From Caryophanales bacterium UBA7029 (GTDB lineage: Bacteria; Bacillota_I; Bacilli_A; RFN20; CAG-826): a stretch of DNA of 8,648 nt. The first letter of the stretch is position 1, and the number at the start of each line of letters is the position of its first letter. The notes under the pieces are model-generated. The model ran no database searches. It saw only the letters and a list, made by a program, of their open reading frames with translations, and was not told the origin of the DNA. The DNA is taken from contig DLBE01000067.1 of assembly GCA_002494205.1 (NCBI GenBank), forward strand, positions 1-8,648, written 5' to 3'. Both the position numbers and the translations under genes were made by a program. Below are positions 1 to 6,088 of the stretch, piece by piece.

Positions 1-1382
1 ATCATCTTTGCAATTTCAAATTCAGTTTTACTTAAAACATTTGGAAGTTCATTAATCCATTTATGTAAATCTTCAACAGATAGACAAGTAGCTTCATAGA
101 TGTTTAATCCGTTTACCCTAACGGCTAAAGCTTGTTTAGAAAGTCTAGCTCCATGACATGTTGAACATTCAGTATCTTTCATGAAAAGTTCATAAAAGTC
201 CCTCATCATTGGAGAATTTGTTTCATTGTAAAGACGATCAAGTTTAGTCTTAACGCCTTCAATAAATCCATTTCGATGCATTACGTTTCCGCTTGAAGAA
301 ACGATTTCATATTTGAATTCTCGATCCGAACCATAAGTGATGACATTCATCTCTTTTTCGGTAAATTCACCAAGAGGTTTATCTAAATCTATATTGTACT
401 GCTTACATAAGTAAGCAAATTCTTGCCATTCAATATTTTTGGTACCAATTGTATTTTTGTACCATCTAATACCACCCTGATTAATGGAAAGAGATTTGTC
501 AGGAATCATGTAGTCCATATTGCATTCTCTTTTAATGCCAACACCCTTACAATCAGGGCAGCAGCCAAGAGGAGCGTTAAACGAGAATAATCTTGGTTCT
601 AATTTAGGAACAGAAAAACCACAAATTGGGCATGAATGATGTTGAGAGAATAATCTTTCTTCTTTTTCGGTTAAAAAGATGCAATATCCTTTGGACCAAT
701 CACATGCAAGTTCGATTGCTTCAGCAATACGACTACGTTGATCTTTTCTAACAATTACACGGTCCACAACAATTTCAATATTGTGACGTTTATTTTTTTC
801 TAAATCCTCAACTTCAAGAATTCTTTTTATCTCTCCATCAACTCTAACTCTTTCAAAACCAGAAGAAAGAATCTTCGCTAATAAATCTTTATGGGTTCCT
901 TTTTCATTTTTAACAATTGGGGATAAAATTTGGAGTTTAGTACCTTCTTCATATTGCAAAGCAATATCTGCCATTTTTGTTACTGAAAATGAAACAATTG
1001 GAATATTGTGATCTGGACAATAAGGGACACCAACTCTCGCATATAAAAGTCTTAAATAATCATAGATTTCAGTAACTGTTCCAACTGTAGATCTAGGGTT
1101 ATGAGAAGTTGTTTTTTGGTCAATGGAAATAGCAGGAGAAAGCCCATCAATATTATCGACATCAGGTTTTTCCATGCCTCCTAAAAATTGTCTAGCATAG
1201 CTAGAAAGGGATTCTACAAATCGTCTTTGACCCTCAGCAAAAATTGTATCAAACGCTAATGTAGTTTTACCTGAGCCAGAAAGACCAGTGAAAACAGTCA
1301 GAGAATACTTAGGGATTTCTAAATCAATATTCTTAAGATTATTCTCCCTAGCGCCTTTAATAACGATATATTTGTTTTCCAT
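1..1382 (-). CDS. uvrA: UvrA, excinuclease ABC subunit A (N-terminal 460 codons; runs off left edge)
   Basis: This is the damage-recognition ATPase of bacterial nucleotide excision repair, which works in the cytoplasm as a dimer and loads UvrB onto lesions. The visible part starts MENKYIVIKGARENNLKNI, the usual UvrA opening, which fixes the ATG at 1382. The first Walker A is residues 33-40 (GLSGSGKT), followed by the conserved EGQRRFVESLSSYARQFLGG block. The first zinc finger has C251, C254, C275 and C278 around EPRLFSFNAP. The frame checked at the Walker A, the zinc finger and the left edge is the same, so no frameshift is apparent. UvrA is usually about 940 residues; the second ABC half, with signature and Walker B motifs, lies outside the window. 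No SD precedes the ATG, and a -10-like box sits 9 nt before it. uvrB is not the upstream neighbour; a terminator and a toxin-antitoxin operon are. The identification is secure. Confidence 0.97.
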   Translation of the reverse strand, partial: MENKYIVIKGARENNLKNIDLEIPKYSLTVFTGLSGSGKTTLAFDTIFAEGQRRFVESLSSYARQFLGGMEKPDVDNIDGLSPAISIDQKTTSHNPRSTVGTVTEIYDYLRLLYARVGVPYCPDHNIPIVSFSVTKMADIALQYEEGTKLQILSPIVKNEKGTHKDLLAKILSSGFERVRVDGEIKRILEVEDLEKNKRHNIEIVVDRVIVRKDQRSRIAEAIELACDWSKGYCIFLTEKEERLFSQHHSCPICGFSVPKLEPRLFSFNAPLGCCPDCKGVGIKRECNMDYMIPDKSLSINQGGIRWYKNTIGTKNIEWQEFAYLCKQYNIDLDKPLGEFTEKEMNVITYGSDREFKYEIVSSSGNVMHRNGFIEGVKTKLDRLYNETNSPMMRDFYELFMKDTECSTCHGARLSKQALAVRVNGLNIYEATCLSVEDLHKWINELPNVLSKTEFEIAKM

Positions 1383-1391
1383 AGTGAAAAG

Positions 1392-1402
1392 ATTTTACCA
1401 TA
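1392..1402 (-). promoter_or_regulatory. Extended -10 promoter of uvrA, predicting a near-leaderless mRNA
   Basis: The minus strand reads TATGGTAAAAT, which fits the extended -10 pattern TRTGNTATAAT with one mismatch. The TAAAAT hexamer ends 9 nt before the uvrA ATG, so transcription should begin at an A about 3 nt upstream of the start codon. No TTGACA-like -35 is visible at 16-18 nt. An alternative TATAAT at 1413-1418 would give a leader of roughly 23 nt, but it also lacks a -35, and the leader would still contain no SD. Confidence 0.45.
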
Positions 1403-1446
1403 ACAAAGAGAAATTATATATAATTTACGCTTTATATGATTATTAG

Positions 1447-1474
1447 AAAACAAAAAGGAACATAAATGTTCCTT
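1447..1474 (-). terminator. Rho-independent terminator of the mntA-hepT operon
   Basis: A perfect 9-bp stem (AAGGAACAT / ATGTTCCTT, arms 1455-1463 and 1466-1474) closes a 2-nt loop. On the minus strand a T-rich tract (TTTTTGTTTT) follows. It lies about 20 nt after the hepT stop codon and isolates the toxin-antitoxin operon from uvrA. Confidence 0.88.
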
Positions 1475-1492
1475 GTGAATTATTTAAGTTTA

Positions 1493-1822
1493 CTAAAATA
1501 ATTCTTCTAACTTTTTCATTAAAGGTGGCAATTCTTCGTAAAGTGTTTTCCAAATACTTTTATCACTAAGTTTTATATAACCATGGGCCACATAATTTCT
1601 CGTATCAACAATGCCTCTACAATCTTCTTTTGAAAAATTACTTTGAGTTTCTTTAGATAAGCCGTTAAATAATTCACCAATTTGTAATAAATCAAATAAA
1701 ATAGCTTTTCTATAAAAAATATTGTTTTGAAAAGTTGCAAAATCGTTATTTATTTGATTAAGTTCAATTTTTAATTCTGAGTAGTGTTTTAAAATATGGT
1801 CAGCGTAGTCTTTATCTTTCAT
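1493..1822 (-). CDS. hepT: HepT-like HEPN-domain RNase toxin (DUF86 family)
   Basis: This is the probable toxin of an MntA/HepT type toxin-antitoxin pair: a small all-helical HEPN protein that, in characterised relatives, dimerises and cuts RNA. The diagnostic RX4HXY motif is RNYVAHGY, with R75, H80 and Y82 counted from the start used here. In studied HepT proteins the Tyr of this motif is the residue AMPylated by MntA. The following KSIWKTLYEELPPL matches the usual C-terminal helix. The length, 109 aa, is normal for the family. The ATG at 1822 is preferred because it overlaps the antitoxin gene by only 11 nt and has AAAGGATGAG upstream (15 nt spacing, long). An in-frame ATG at 1837 would add MRFAF, but the AAAGG then abuts the codon. 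The gene is very AT-rich: 63 of 240 bases (26%) at 1501-1740 are G or C. Translation is probably coupled to mntA. Confidence 0.88.
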   Translation of the reverse strand: MKDKDYADHILKHYSELKIELNQINNDFATFQNNIFYRKAILFDLLQIGELFNGLSKETQSNFSKEDCRGIVDTRNYVAHGYIKLSDKSIWKTLYEELPPLMKKLEELF

Positions 1823-2306
1823 AAATGCAAATCTCATCCTTTCTTATGTTTTCTAAAAAAGCAGGGTCGAGCTTTTCTGGTTCTGCAGTAATAATATCGA
1901 TGTCTTTGTGAAGCGCTTCTTTTAAATCAAGACGTATATTACTATGGTTAAAAAGAGAAAAATCATCTTCTGTTTCAAATCTTAAATCGATGTCAGATTT
2001 TGGTGTTTGTTCGCCACGTGCATACGACCCAAATAGGTAAACTTTTTTTACTTTTCCAGGCGCATTGTTACTTATAATTTCTTTCAAGCAATGTCTAATG
2101 ATTGCTAATGTTACTTCATTCTGTTTCGCAAATTTATTAGGGAAATGTCTGCGGATGTTTAAAGGAACGAAATCTCGTTGATCAAATTCAACTAAACAAG
2201 CATTAATTAATTCGCTCAAAGAAACACCATATTTCTTTGCGATTTCATTAGCTCTTTCTTTTAAATTTGAATTTATTCTTAGAATGATATTTGTATCTTT
2301 TTCCAT
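1812..2306 (-). CDS. mntA: MntA-like nucleotidyltransferase antitoxin with an N-terminal ribbon-helix-helix domain
   Basis: This is the probable antitoxin for the downstream HepT. The C-terminal half (about 65-164) is a minimal nucleotidyltransferase. VKKVYLFGSYARGE leads into GSX10DXD, with G93, S94, D105 and D107, and D137 (KDIDIIT) is the likely third metal-binding Asp, so the active site looks intact. Characterised MntA enzymes inactivate HepT by adding AMP to its RX4HXY tyrosine. Residues 1-52 are extra for this family. They have a short basic strand (NIILRIN), a helix (LKERANEIAKKYG) and a second helix starting SLSELINACL, ending VPLNI. This resembles the ribbon-helix-helix domain of RelB/DinJ antitoxins and suggests operon autorepression. 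The ATG at 2306 has an AGAGGA SD 7 nt upstream. The gene overlaps hepT. The nucleotidyltransferase call is firm; the ribbon-helix-helix call rests on sequence pattern. Confidence 0.9.
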   Translation of the reverse strand: MEKDTNIILRINSNLKERANEIAKKYGVSLSELINACLVEFDQRDFVPLNIRRHFPNKFAKQNEVTLAIIRHCLKEIISNNAPGKVKKVYLFGSYARGEQTPKSDIDLRFETEDDFSLFNHSNIRLDLKEALHKDIDIITAEPEKLDPAFLENIRKDEICIYER

Positions 2307-2313
2307 AATTTTT

Positions 2314-2318
2314 CCTCT
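2314..2318 (-). promoter_or_regulatory. Shine-Dalgarno site of mntA at the predicted mRNA 5' end
   Basis: AGAGG lies 7 nt before the mntA ATG. Counting from the TACAAT -10 box, the predicted transcription start is about position 2317, so the SD would form the first bases of an approximately 11-nt leader. This supports the chosen start, but initiation efficiency would depend on exactly where transcription begins. Confidence 0.6.
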
Positions 2319-2323
2319 TCATT

Positions 2324-2352
2324 ATTGTAAATGATAAATTTATTTTTGTAAA
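2324..2352 (-). promoter_or_regulatory. Sigma-A type promoter of the mntA-hepT operon
   Basis: On the minus strand TTTACA (2347-2352) is followed by a 17-nt spacer and TACAAT (2324-2329). Each hexamer differs from consensus at one position. It is the best full promoter in the window. Both boxes are overlapped by TTGTAAAT repeats that may be operator sites. Confidence 0.75.
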
Positions 2353-2369
2353 TACATTTGTATATACAA
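2325..2369. promoter_or_regulatory. Operator-like cluster of three TTGTAWAT 12-mers over the mntA promoter
   Basis: Read on the plus strand, 2358-2369 is TTGTATATACAA, a perfect 12-bp palindrome. Directly next to it, 2346-2357 is TTGTAAATACAT (10 of 12 identical), which covers the -35 box. A third copy, TTGTAAATGATA at 2325-2336, covers the -10 box. Start-to-start spacings are 12 and 21 bp, so the outer pair could lie on the same DNA face. Repeated short operators over a promoter are typical of ribbon-helix-helix autoregulators, and the first gene encodes such a domain. The binding itself is inferred. Confidence 0.5.
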
Positions 2370-2375
2370 TTTTAA

Positions 2376-2406
2376 AATAAAAGAAAAGAGAGCATTGGTG
2401 CTCTCT
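2376..2406 (-). terminator. Rho-independent terminator of the pyruvate:ferredoxin oxidoreductase gene
   Basis: An 8-bp perfect stem (AGAGAGCA / TGCTCTCT, arms 2387-2394 and 2399-2406) encloses a 4-nt loop. On the minus strand it is followed by TTTCTTTTATTTT. It begins 21 nt after the stop codon and separates the oxidoreductase gene from the toxin-antitoxin promoter. Confidence 0.9.
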
Positions 2407-2415
2407 AGTCTTTTC

Positions 2416-2432
2416 TATAATCAAAGATTATA
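2416..2432 (-). other. Small hairpin spanning the oxidoreductase stop codon
   Basis: TATAATC AAA GATTATA forms a 7-bp perfect stem with a 3-nt loop, and the TAA stop (2428-2430) lies in one arm. No T-tract follows directly, so it is not itself a terminator. It could protect the 3' end together with the terminator hairpin 10 nt further on, or be a chance AT-rich palindrome. Confidence 0.35.
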
Positions 2433-5400
2433 AACCGAATTTTTTAATTCTTTCCCAACGTTCCTTAGCACATCTTTCGGACTTAGCGAGAAGTTCTTCG
2501 GCGTGTTCAGGATTAACTTTTGGAAGTTGTGAGAATCTAGTTTCACCCATACAGAATTCGCGGAACTTGGAGAAGTCAGGTTCTTTACAGTCAATTGTAA
2601 GACCTGGTTTACCTTCTGCGACAAGTCTTGGGTCATATCTGAAGCAGGTGAAGTAGCCTGACTCAACAGCGGCTTTTTCAACCTTCATTGAGTTAGATAA
2701 TCCGCCCTTAATACCATGGTTTGCACAAGGTGCATAACAGATAATTAGGGATGGACCATTGTAGCTTTCTGCTTCCTTCATTGCTTTGATTGCTGCAACA
2801 GGGTTTGCACCTAGTGAGATTTGAGCAACATAGGTATGTCCATAGGTCATTGCGATAAGAGCAAGATTTTTCTTTTCGCCAGTTTTACCAGAGGCAGTGA
2901 ACTTAGCGATAGAACCTGTTTGAGATGATTTTGAGGATTGTCCACCAGTGTTGGAATAGACTTCAGTATCGAGTAAGAGGATGTTAACATCTTCATCATT
3001 TGCGATTACGTGATCAAGTCCACCATAACCGATGTCGTAACCCCATCCGTCACCACCGACAATCCAAACTGATTTGTCGAGTAAATCTCTTTCGTAAGCT
3101 AAGACGCCTTTAACTTCTTCATCTTTGCTTGCTTTAACGAGTTTGACGAGCTCTGGAATTATCTTACGAGCTTCGGCCTTATTTTTGATATTTTCTAGGT
3201 ATTTCCTGATAATTTCTTTAAGTTTGGCTTCAACTGAGTCTCTTGAAAGTGCTGGTTCTAAGATAGAACAAATTTGTCCTAATTTATAGTTTGTAGCAGC
3301 TCTCATACCGAAGCCAAATTCAGCGTTATCTTCGAATAATGAGTTAGCCCAGGCAACACCTTCGCCATTCTTATCTGTGCAGAATGGTGTAAGTGGGGTT
3401 GAACCAGAATAAATGGAAGAACAGCCAGTTGCATTAGCAATTAACATATCTTTACCAAATAATTGAGTTGCAAGTTTGTAATATGGAGTTTCACCACATC
3501 CAGCACATGCACCAGAGATTTCCATATATGGCATTAAGAATGCAACACCCTTAACTGTTGATTGAAGTGGAGCTGGAAGCTTATCTGCTTTATATGAAAC
3601 GTGTTTATAAAGATAATCTGCACCTTCTTCTTGAGCAAATTGTTCTTTTGCTTCAGCCATAACAAGAGCTTTCTTACCCATCTTATTAGCTGTACATTCA
3701 GAAACACAAAGACCACAGCCAACACAGTTCTTTGGAGAAACTTGTAAGCGATATTTGTGACCTGGAACGCCCATTGCTGGTAAGACATCGTTTTTAACGA
3801 TTTCTGGAGCTTTTTCAAGTTCTTCGTCGTTAAGTAAGAATGGTCTTAAGGTAGCATGTGGACAAACGAATGCACATTGGTTACATTGGATACAATCTGC
3901 CTTGTTCCAGACAGGAACTCTATCAGCGATAGAACGTTTTTCGGAGAATGTAATGTCATTCTTCATTGTGCCATCAAGGAGTTCAAATTCAGTGAACTTA
4001 CTAGTTGGGATGGTATCACCATCAAGTGTGCCCATAACATTAACGTATGTGTCGAAATATTCGTCACCAGTTGTTTCACGAACACGTTTTGTATCAAGTT
4101 CAATCCATTTTGGATCAACTCTAACTTCTCTTAAACCTTCAGTACCAGCGTCAATTGCTCTCCAGTTGAGTTCAACGACTTCTTGGCCTTTCTTAGCATA
4201 AGATTTTTCAGCAAATTTCTTCATCCATTTGTTTGCTTCATCATAAGGCATAATGCCTTGGTTAAGATAGAAGAATGAAGCTTGGAGAATTGTATTGGTG
4301 TGTCTACCCATACCGATTTCAGCGGCAATCTTATTAGCATCAATAACATAGAATTTAGCTTTCTTTTCTGCTAATTGATGTTTCATACGATTTGGAAGTG
4401 ATTTAACGAGTTGTTCATCACTCATATCGGTATTAAGAAGGAATGTTCCGCCTTCTTTAAGATTCTTAATCATGTCAAACTTGAAGACATATGTATCAAG
4501 CGAACAGGAAATGAAGTCAGCATTTTCTACATAATATGTAGAACGAATAGGAGTTTTACCGAATCTTAAGTGTGAACGGGTAACACCACCAGCTTTTCTT
4601 GAGTCATAAGCAAAGTATGCTTGTGCGTATTGATGAGTTGCATCACCAATAATCTTAATTGATGATTTATTCGCAGAAACTGTACCATCAGAACCTAAAC
4701 CATAGAATAAGCATGATGTGTAATCTGCTTTAACGTGGAATTTTTCATCAACTGGGATTGATAAATGAGTTGTATCATCTTCAATACCAACTGTGAAGTT
4801 ATGATGTGGTTTTCCTTTAAGGAAATCATAAACTGATTTAACGTGTTTTGGTTGGATATCTTTACTAGATAAACCATAACGACCACCATAAACTTCAATG
4901 TCTTCACGGCCTTCTTGTTTTAAGGCTGCAACAACATCAAGATAGAGTGGTTCGCCTGCTGCACCGTATTCTTTTGTTCTATCTAAGACAGCAATCTTTT
5001 TAACGGATGCAGGAAGAACTGAGACTAAATGTTTAGCAGAGAATGGACGATATAAGTGAACTTTAACTAAGCCAACTTTTTCGCCTTCTTTTGCAAGTTC
5101 TTCAATAACTTCAGTAGTAGTTTCAGTTACTGAACCCATTGCAATAATAACTCTTTCGGCATTTGGATCACCAACATAAACAAATGGTGCATATTTTCTG
5201 CCAGTGAGTTCACTTGCTTTAGCAAGATATTTCTCAACAATGCCAACAACTTTATCGAAGTGGACGTTTTGAGCTTCTCTACCTTGGAAGTAGATATCGT
5301 CATTTTCAGCACCACCACGGGTAACTGGGTGAGTGTGTGGGTTTAAAGCGCGTGCTCTAAACTCTTCGACTTTCTTCATATCAAGAAGTTTGCGGTATTC

Positions 5401-5973
5401 TTCTCCGTCAACAAATTCGACGTTTTGAATTTCATGAGAAGTTCTAAAACCATCGAAGAAGTGACAGATTGGGGTACTTGATTCAATAGCAATTAAATGT
5501 GCCATTGGAGCAAGGTCTGCAATTTCTTGAACTGAGTGTGAACATAACATTGTGATACCGGTTTGTCTAATAGCATAGATATCTTGGTGATCACCAAAAA
5601 TTGACAAGGATCTTGTTGCTAAACTTCTTGCAGAGACATGTAAAACTGCTGGAAGAAGTTCACCACACCATTTATAGATGTTAGGAATCATGAGCAATAA
5701 GCCTTGTGAGGCTGTATAGGTTGTAGCTAAAGCACCAGCTTGTAATGCACCATGGACTGTACCAGATGCGCCGGCTTCAGATTGCATTTCAACAACTTTT
5801 ACAGGAGTGCCGAAAAAATTCTTCTTTCCTTGTGAAGCATAAACATCAACAAGTTCGGCCATTGGGGATGATGGAGTAATAGGATAAATACCTGCTACTT
5901 CGGTAAAATAATATGAACCAATTGCAGCAGCTGTATTACCATCAACTGAGAGAAATGATTTTTTAATTTCCAT
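2428..5973 (-). CDS. nifJ: Pyruvate:ferredoxin (flavodoxin) oxidoreductase, single-chain homodimer type
   Basis: It oxidatively decarboxylates pyruvate with CoA to acetyl-CoA and CO2, passing electrons to ferredoxin or flavodoxin; it is the central pyruvate-degrading enzyme of many anaerobes. Visible domains: an N-terminal pyrimidine-binding domain (YPITPSSPMAELVD from residue 30; EMQSEAGASG with E66); a gamma-type domain with FYGLGSDGTVSANK near 423-436; and a 2[4Fe-4S] ferredoxin domain with C694, C697, C700, C704 and C750, C753, C756, C760. The thiamine-diphosphate domain follows, with GDGWGYDIGYGG at 974-985 and N1008. C823, C826, C851 and C1083 match the ligands of the proximal [4Fe-4S] cluster. 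The length of 1181 aa is typical. It ends near ERIKKFGL, without the roughly 60-residue C-terminal extension that protects the Desulfovibrio africanus enzyme from oxygen. The ATG has an AAGGAG SD 8 nt upstream. It is monocistronic, between two terminators. Confidence 0.98.
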   Translation of the reverse strand: MEIKKSFLSVDGNTAAAIGSYYFTEVAGIYPITPSSPMAELVDVYASQGKKNFFGTPVKVVEMQSEAGASGTVHGALQAGALATTYTASQGLLLMIPNIYKWCGELLPAVLHVSARSLATRSLSIFGDHQDIYAIRQTGITMLCSHSVQEIADLAPMAHLIAIESSTPICHFFDGFRTSHEIQNVEFVDGEEYRKLLDMKKVEEFRARALNPHTHPVTRGGAENDDIYFQGREAQNVHFDKVVGIVEKYLAKASELTGRKYAPFVYVGDPNAERVIIAMGSVTETTTEVIEELAKEGEKVGLVKVHLYRPFSAKHLVSVLPASVKKIAVLDRTKEYGAAGEPLYLDVVAALKQEGREDIEVYGGRYGLSSKDIQPKHVKSVYDFLKGKPHHNFTVGIEDDTTHLSIPVDEKFHVKADYTSCLFYGLGSDGTVSANKSSIKIIGDATHQYAQAYFAYDSRKAGGVTRSHLRFGKTPIRSTYYVENADFISCSLDTYVFKFDMIKNLKEGGTFLLNTDMSDEQLVKSLPNRMKHQLAEKKAKFYVIDANKIAAEIGMGRHTNTILQASFFYLNQGIMPYDEANKWMKKFAEKSYAKKGQEVVELNWRAIDAGTEGLREVRVDPKWIELDTKRVRETTGDEYFDTYVNVMGTLDGDTIPTSKFTEFELLDGTMKNDITFSEKRSIADRVPVWNKADCIQCNQCAFVCPHATLRPFLLNDEELEKAPEIVKNDVLPAMGVPGHKYRLQVSPKNCVGCGLCVSECTANKMGKKALVMAEAKEQFAQEEGADYLYKHVSYKADKLPAPLQSTVKGVAFLMPYMEISGACAGCGETPYYKLATQLFGKDMLIANATGCSSIYSGSTPLTPFCTDKNGEGVAWANSLFEDNAEFGFGMRAATNYKLGQICSILEPALSRDSVEAKLKEIIRKYLENIKNKAEARKIIPELVKLVKASKDEEVKGVLAYERDLLDKSVWIVGGDGWGYDIGYGGLDHVIANDEDVNILLLDTEVYSNTGGQSSKSSQTGSIAKFTASGKTGEKKNLALIAMTYGHTYVAQISLGANPVAAIKAMKEAESYNGPSLIICYAPCANHGIKGGLSNSMKVEKAAVESGYFTCFRYDPRLVAEGKPGLTIDCKEPDFSKFREFCMGETRFSQLPKVNPEHAEELLAKSERCAKERWERIKKFGL

Positions 5974-5981
5974 TTAAAAAA

Positions 5982-6003
5982 CTCCTTTTGCGAATTTATT
6001 ATA
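5982..6003 (-). promoter_or_regulatory. Promoter -10 and Shine-Dalgarno site of the oxidoreductase gene
   Basis: A consensus TATAAT (5998-6003) predicts transcription from about 5991 and an 18-nt leader. The leader contains AAGGAG (5982-5987), 8 nt before the ATG, the strongest SD in the window. The -35 region (about 6020-6026) is poor: TTTATT at 16-nt spacing is the best available. A good -10 with a weak -35 is consistent with dependence on an upstream activator, and the cre box at 6038-6051 is in place for one. Confidence 0.65.
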
Positions 6004-6019
6004 TCAAATAGATATATTA

Positions 6020-6049
6020 AATAAATAAAAAATCGGCTGAAACCGATTT
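6020..6049 (-). terminator. Rho-independent terminator of the P-loop kinase gene
   Basis: A 7-bp stem (AAATCGG / CCGATTT, arms 6030-6036 and 6043-6049) with a 6-nt loop is followed on the minus strand by TTTTTATTTATT. It lies about 40 nt past the kinase stop codon and immediately upstream of the oxidoreductase promoter. Its T-tract occupies the poor -35 region of that promoter. Confidence 0.8.
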
Positions 6050-6051
6050 CA
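6038..6051. promoter_or_regulatory. cre box (CcpA operator) upstream of the oxidoreductase promoter
   Basis: The plus strand reads TGAAACCGATTTCA, a perfect match to the catabolite-responsive-element consensus TGWAANCGNTNWCA; the reverse complement TGAAATCGGTTTCA also matches. Its centre lies about 53 bp upstream of the predicted start of the oxidoreductase transcript. That is close to where CcpA activates acetate-overflow genes such as ackA and pta in Bacillus subtilis, so activation by glucose is the likelier effect. The site shares sequence with the kinase terminator stem, which leaves some doubt about which function is selected. Confidence 0.55.
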
Positions 6052-6064
6052 CATATACTTGTAG

Positions 6065-6083
6065 CAATTTCAAAACGAAATTG
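6065..6083. other. Second intergenic hairpin downstream of the kinase gene
   Basis: CAATTTC and GAAATTG (6065-6071, 6077-6083) form a 7-bp stem with a 5-nt loop. On the plus strand TTTTCTTATATTTT follows, so it looks like a terminator for rightward transcription, although no rightward gene is present. On the minus strand it sits 5 nt after the kinase stop and has no T-tract. It may stabilise the kinase mRNA end or block antisense transcription. Confidence 0.4.
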
Positions 6084-6088
6084 TTTTC

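Noticed and set aside
1812..1837. Frameshift joining mntA and hepT into one gene
   Set aside because: Both proteins are complete, with family-typical ends (IYER stop and KLEELF stop) and separate start codons. The overlap is the normal operon arrangement of toxin-antitoxin genes.
2358..2369. Recombination or attachment site upstream of the toxin-antitoxin operon
   Set aside because: The palindrome is short and AT-only at its centre, there is no second copy at the other end of the operon, and there is no integrase gene. A repressor site explains it better.
3856..4201. Two overlapping plus-strand open frames of 92 and 99 codons
   Set aside because: They lie antisense inside the oxidoreductase gene, whose minus-strand protein is unambiguous. 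They have no SD or recognisable motifs and are shadows of its codon pattern.
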